A DNA stretch of 6,048 bases. Origin: Pseudomonadota bacterium. Its GTDB lineage: Bacteria > Pseudomonadota > Gammaproteobacteria > Steroidobacterales > Steroidobacteraceae. Location: positions 1 through 6,048 of the forward strand of contig JAFEDW010000130.1 in the NCBI GenBank assembly GCA_018241455.1, in the 5' to 3' direction. Positions 5,266 to 6,048 of the stretch are shown here, piece after piece. Below the pieces are notes generated by a model. The model saw nothing but the letters and a program-made list of their open reading frames with translations. It did not search any database and had not been told where the DNA came from. Each line of letters opens with the position of its first letter. Positions within the stretch are counted from its first letter, which is position 1. The position numbers were made by a program, and so were the translations under genes.

Positions 5266-6048
5266 ATGAATCCGAACCTGCTGCTCGCCATTCCGATGTT
5301 GCCGCTGGTCGCGGCACTCATTGCCGGCCTCGGCGGCCGCGTGATCGGCCGTGCGGCGTCGGCGGGCGTGACGATCGCGGCGGTGGCGGTCTCCTGCATC
5401 CTGTCGATCGTGGTGTTGAGCGATTTGCTGCACGGCACTCCGGCCTACAACGCGCCGGTCTACACCTGGCTGGTCAGCGACAACGTCAACATGCAGGTCG
5501 GGTTCCTGATCGACCGGCTGTCGGCGTTGATGATGGTGGTGGTCACATTCGTCTCGCTGTGCGTGCACGTCTACACGATCGGTTACATGCACGACGACAG
5601 CGGGTTCCAGCGTTTCTTCGCCTACATCTCGCTGTTCACGTTCGCGATGCTGATGCTGGTGATGTCGAACAACTTCCTGCAGTTGTTCTTCGGCTGGGAG
5701 GCGGTGGGTGTCGTCTCCTACCTGCTGATCGGTTTCTGGTACACGCGGCCGAGCGCGATCTTCGCCAACCTGAAGGCCTTCCTCGTCAATCGCGTCGGCG
5801 ACTTCGGCTTCCTGCTGGGCATCGCGGGCGTGCTGTACTACACCGGGTCACTGGACTACCAAACCGCGTTTGGTTGGGCCCCCGCGATCGCGAAGCAGAC
5901 GCTGCACGTGCCCGGCACCGCAGCCGGGTGGCCCGCAATGACGGTAATCTGCATCTGCCTGTTCATCGGTGCGATGGGCAAGTCAGCGCAGGTACCGCTG
6001 CATGTATGGCTGCCCGATTCGATGGAAGGCCCGACGCCGATCTCGGCG
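5266..6048 (+). CDS. nuoL: NADH-quinone oxidoreductase subunit L (NuoL), 5' part
   Basis: This is the first 261 residues of NuoL, the large antiporter-like (MrpA/ND5 family) subunit at the far end of the complex I membrane arm, which pumps protons and carries the long lateral helix. The gene is open to the window edge; the family is usually above 600 residues, so well over half is missing. The start MNPNLLLAIPMLPLVAALIA forms helix 1. Conserved parts seen are FLIDRLSALMMVVVTFVS (80-97), HVYTIGYMHDD (101-111), FFGWEAVGVVSYLLIGFWY (141-159) with the key membrane glutamate Glu145, NLKAFLVNRVGDFGF (168-182), and MGKSAQVPLHVWLPDSMEGP (237-256) with the key lysine Lys239, corresponding to E. coli Glu144 and Lys229. 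Residues about 194-222 form a variable loop. The ATG lies two bases after the nuoK stop with no strong Shine-Dalgarno, which suggests reinitiation after nuoK. Confidence 0.98.
   Translation, partial: MNPNLLLAIPMLPLVAALIAGLGGRVIGRAASAGVTIAAVAVSCILSIVVLSDLLHGTPAYNAPVYTWLVSDNVNMQVGFLIDRLSALMMVVVTFVSLCVHVYTIGYMHDDSGFQRFFAYISLFTFAMLMLVMSNNFLQLFFGWEAVGVVSYLLIGFWYTRPSAIFANLKAFLVNRVGDFGFLLGIAGVLYYTGSLDYQTAFGWAPAIAKQTLHVPGTAAGWPAMTVICICLFIGAMGKSAQVPLHVWLPDSMEGPTPISA
5858..5892 (+). repeat. Small hairpin and palindrome inside nuoL
   Basis: ACCAAAC and GTTTGGT (5858-5864 and 5868-5874) form a perfect seven-base inverted repeat around a three-base CGC loop. Ten bases on lies a perfect ten-base palindrome CGCGATCGCG (5883-5892). 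Both lie in the segment encoding the variable loop of NuoL. No T-tract follows, so this is not an intrinsic terminator. The arms are short and may be coincidental. Confidence 0.35.

Noticed and set aside
1..6048. A new biological system, mobile element, tRNA, riboswitch or CRISPR array in the window
   Set aside because: Every stretch is accounted for by nuo genes with gaps of at most 20 bases. No direct-repeat arrays, transposase frames or RNA-gene patterns were seen on either strand.

Overview
The window is an uninterrupted, all-plus-strand stretch of a bacterial nuo operon, which encodes the proton-pumping NADH:quinone oxidoreductase (respiratory complex I, NDH-1). In order it holds: the 3' part of nuoF (to 559), complete nuoG (556-2748), nuoH (2745-3842), nuoI (3853-4338), nuoJ (4359-4961) and nuoK (4958-5263), and the 5' part of nuoL (from 5266, running off the end). 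This F-G-H-I-J-K-L order is the standard one.

The DNA is GC-rich, with codon third positions overwhelmingly G or C. The proteins look like complex I of Pseudomonadota. NuoG keeps the N1b, N5 and N4 cluster ligands but lacks the extra N7 cysteines found in E. coli and Thermus. NuoH, NuoI and NuoJ read like those of beta- or gammaproteobacteria, and from memory the NuoH core resembles the Xanthomonadales and related gammaproteobacterial lineages. Phylum is fairly safe; anything finer is a guess.

The genes are tightly packed. F/G, G/H and J/K overlap by four bases (ATGA, GTGA, ATGA). K/L are 2 nt apart, H/I 10 nt and I/J 20 nt. I see no internal promoter or terminator, so one transcript with translational coupling is the likely arrangement. 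Functionally, NuoF and NuoG belong to the NADH-oxidising and electron-input arm. NuoI carries the two [4Fe-4S] clusters that pass electrons toward the quinone site. NuoH forms the membrane side of the quinone cavity. NuoJ, NuoK and NuoL belong to the membrane proton-pumping arm.

I found no undescribed system, mobile element, RNA gene or CRISPR array. The most unusual signal is a 28-codon patch in nuoI (3952-4035), just before the first cysteine motif, where codon choice departs sharply from the rest of the gene and a nested hairpin can form. Lesser observations are a probable six-residue longer loop in NuoH and a cluster of small palindromes in a variable loop of nuoL.
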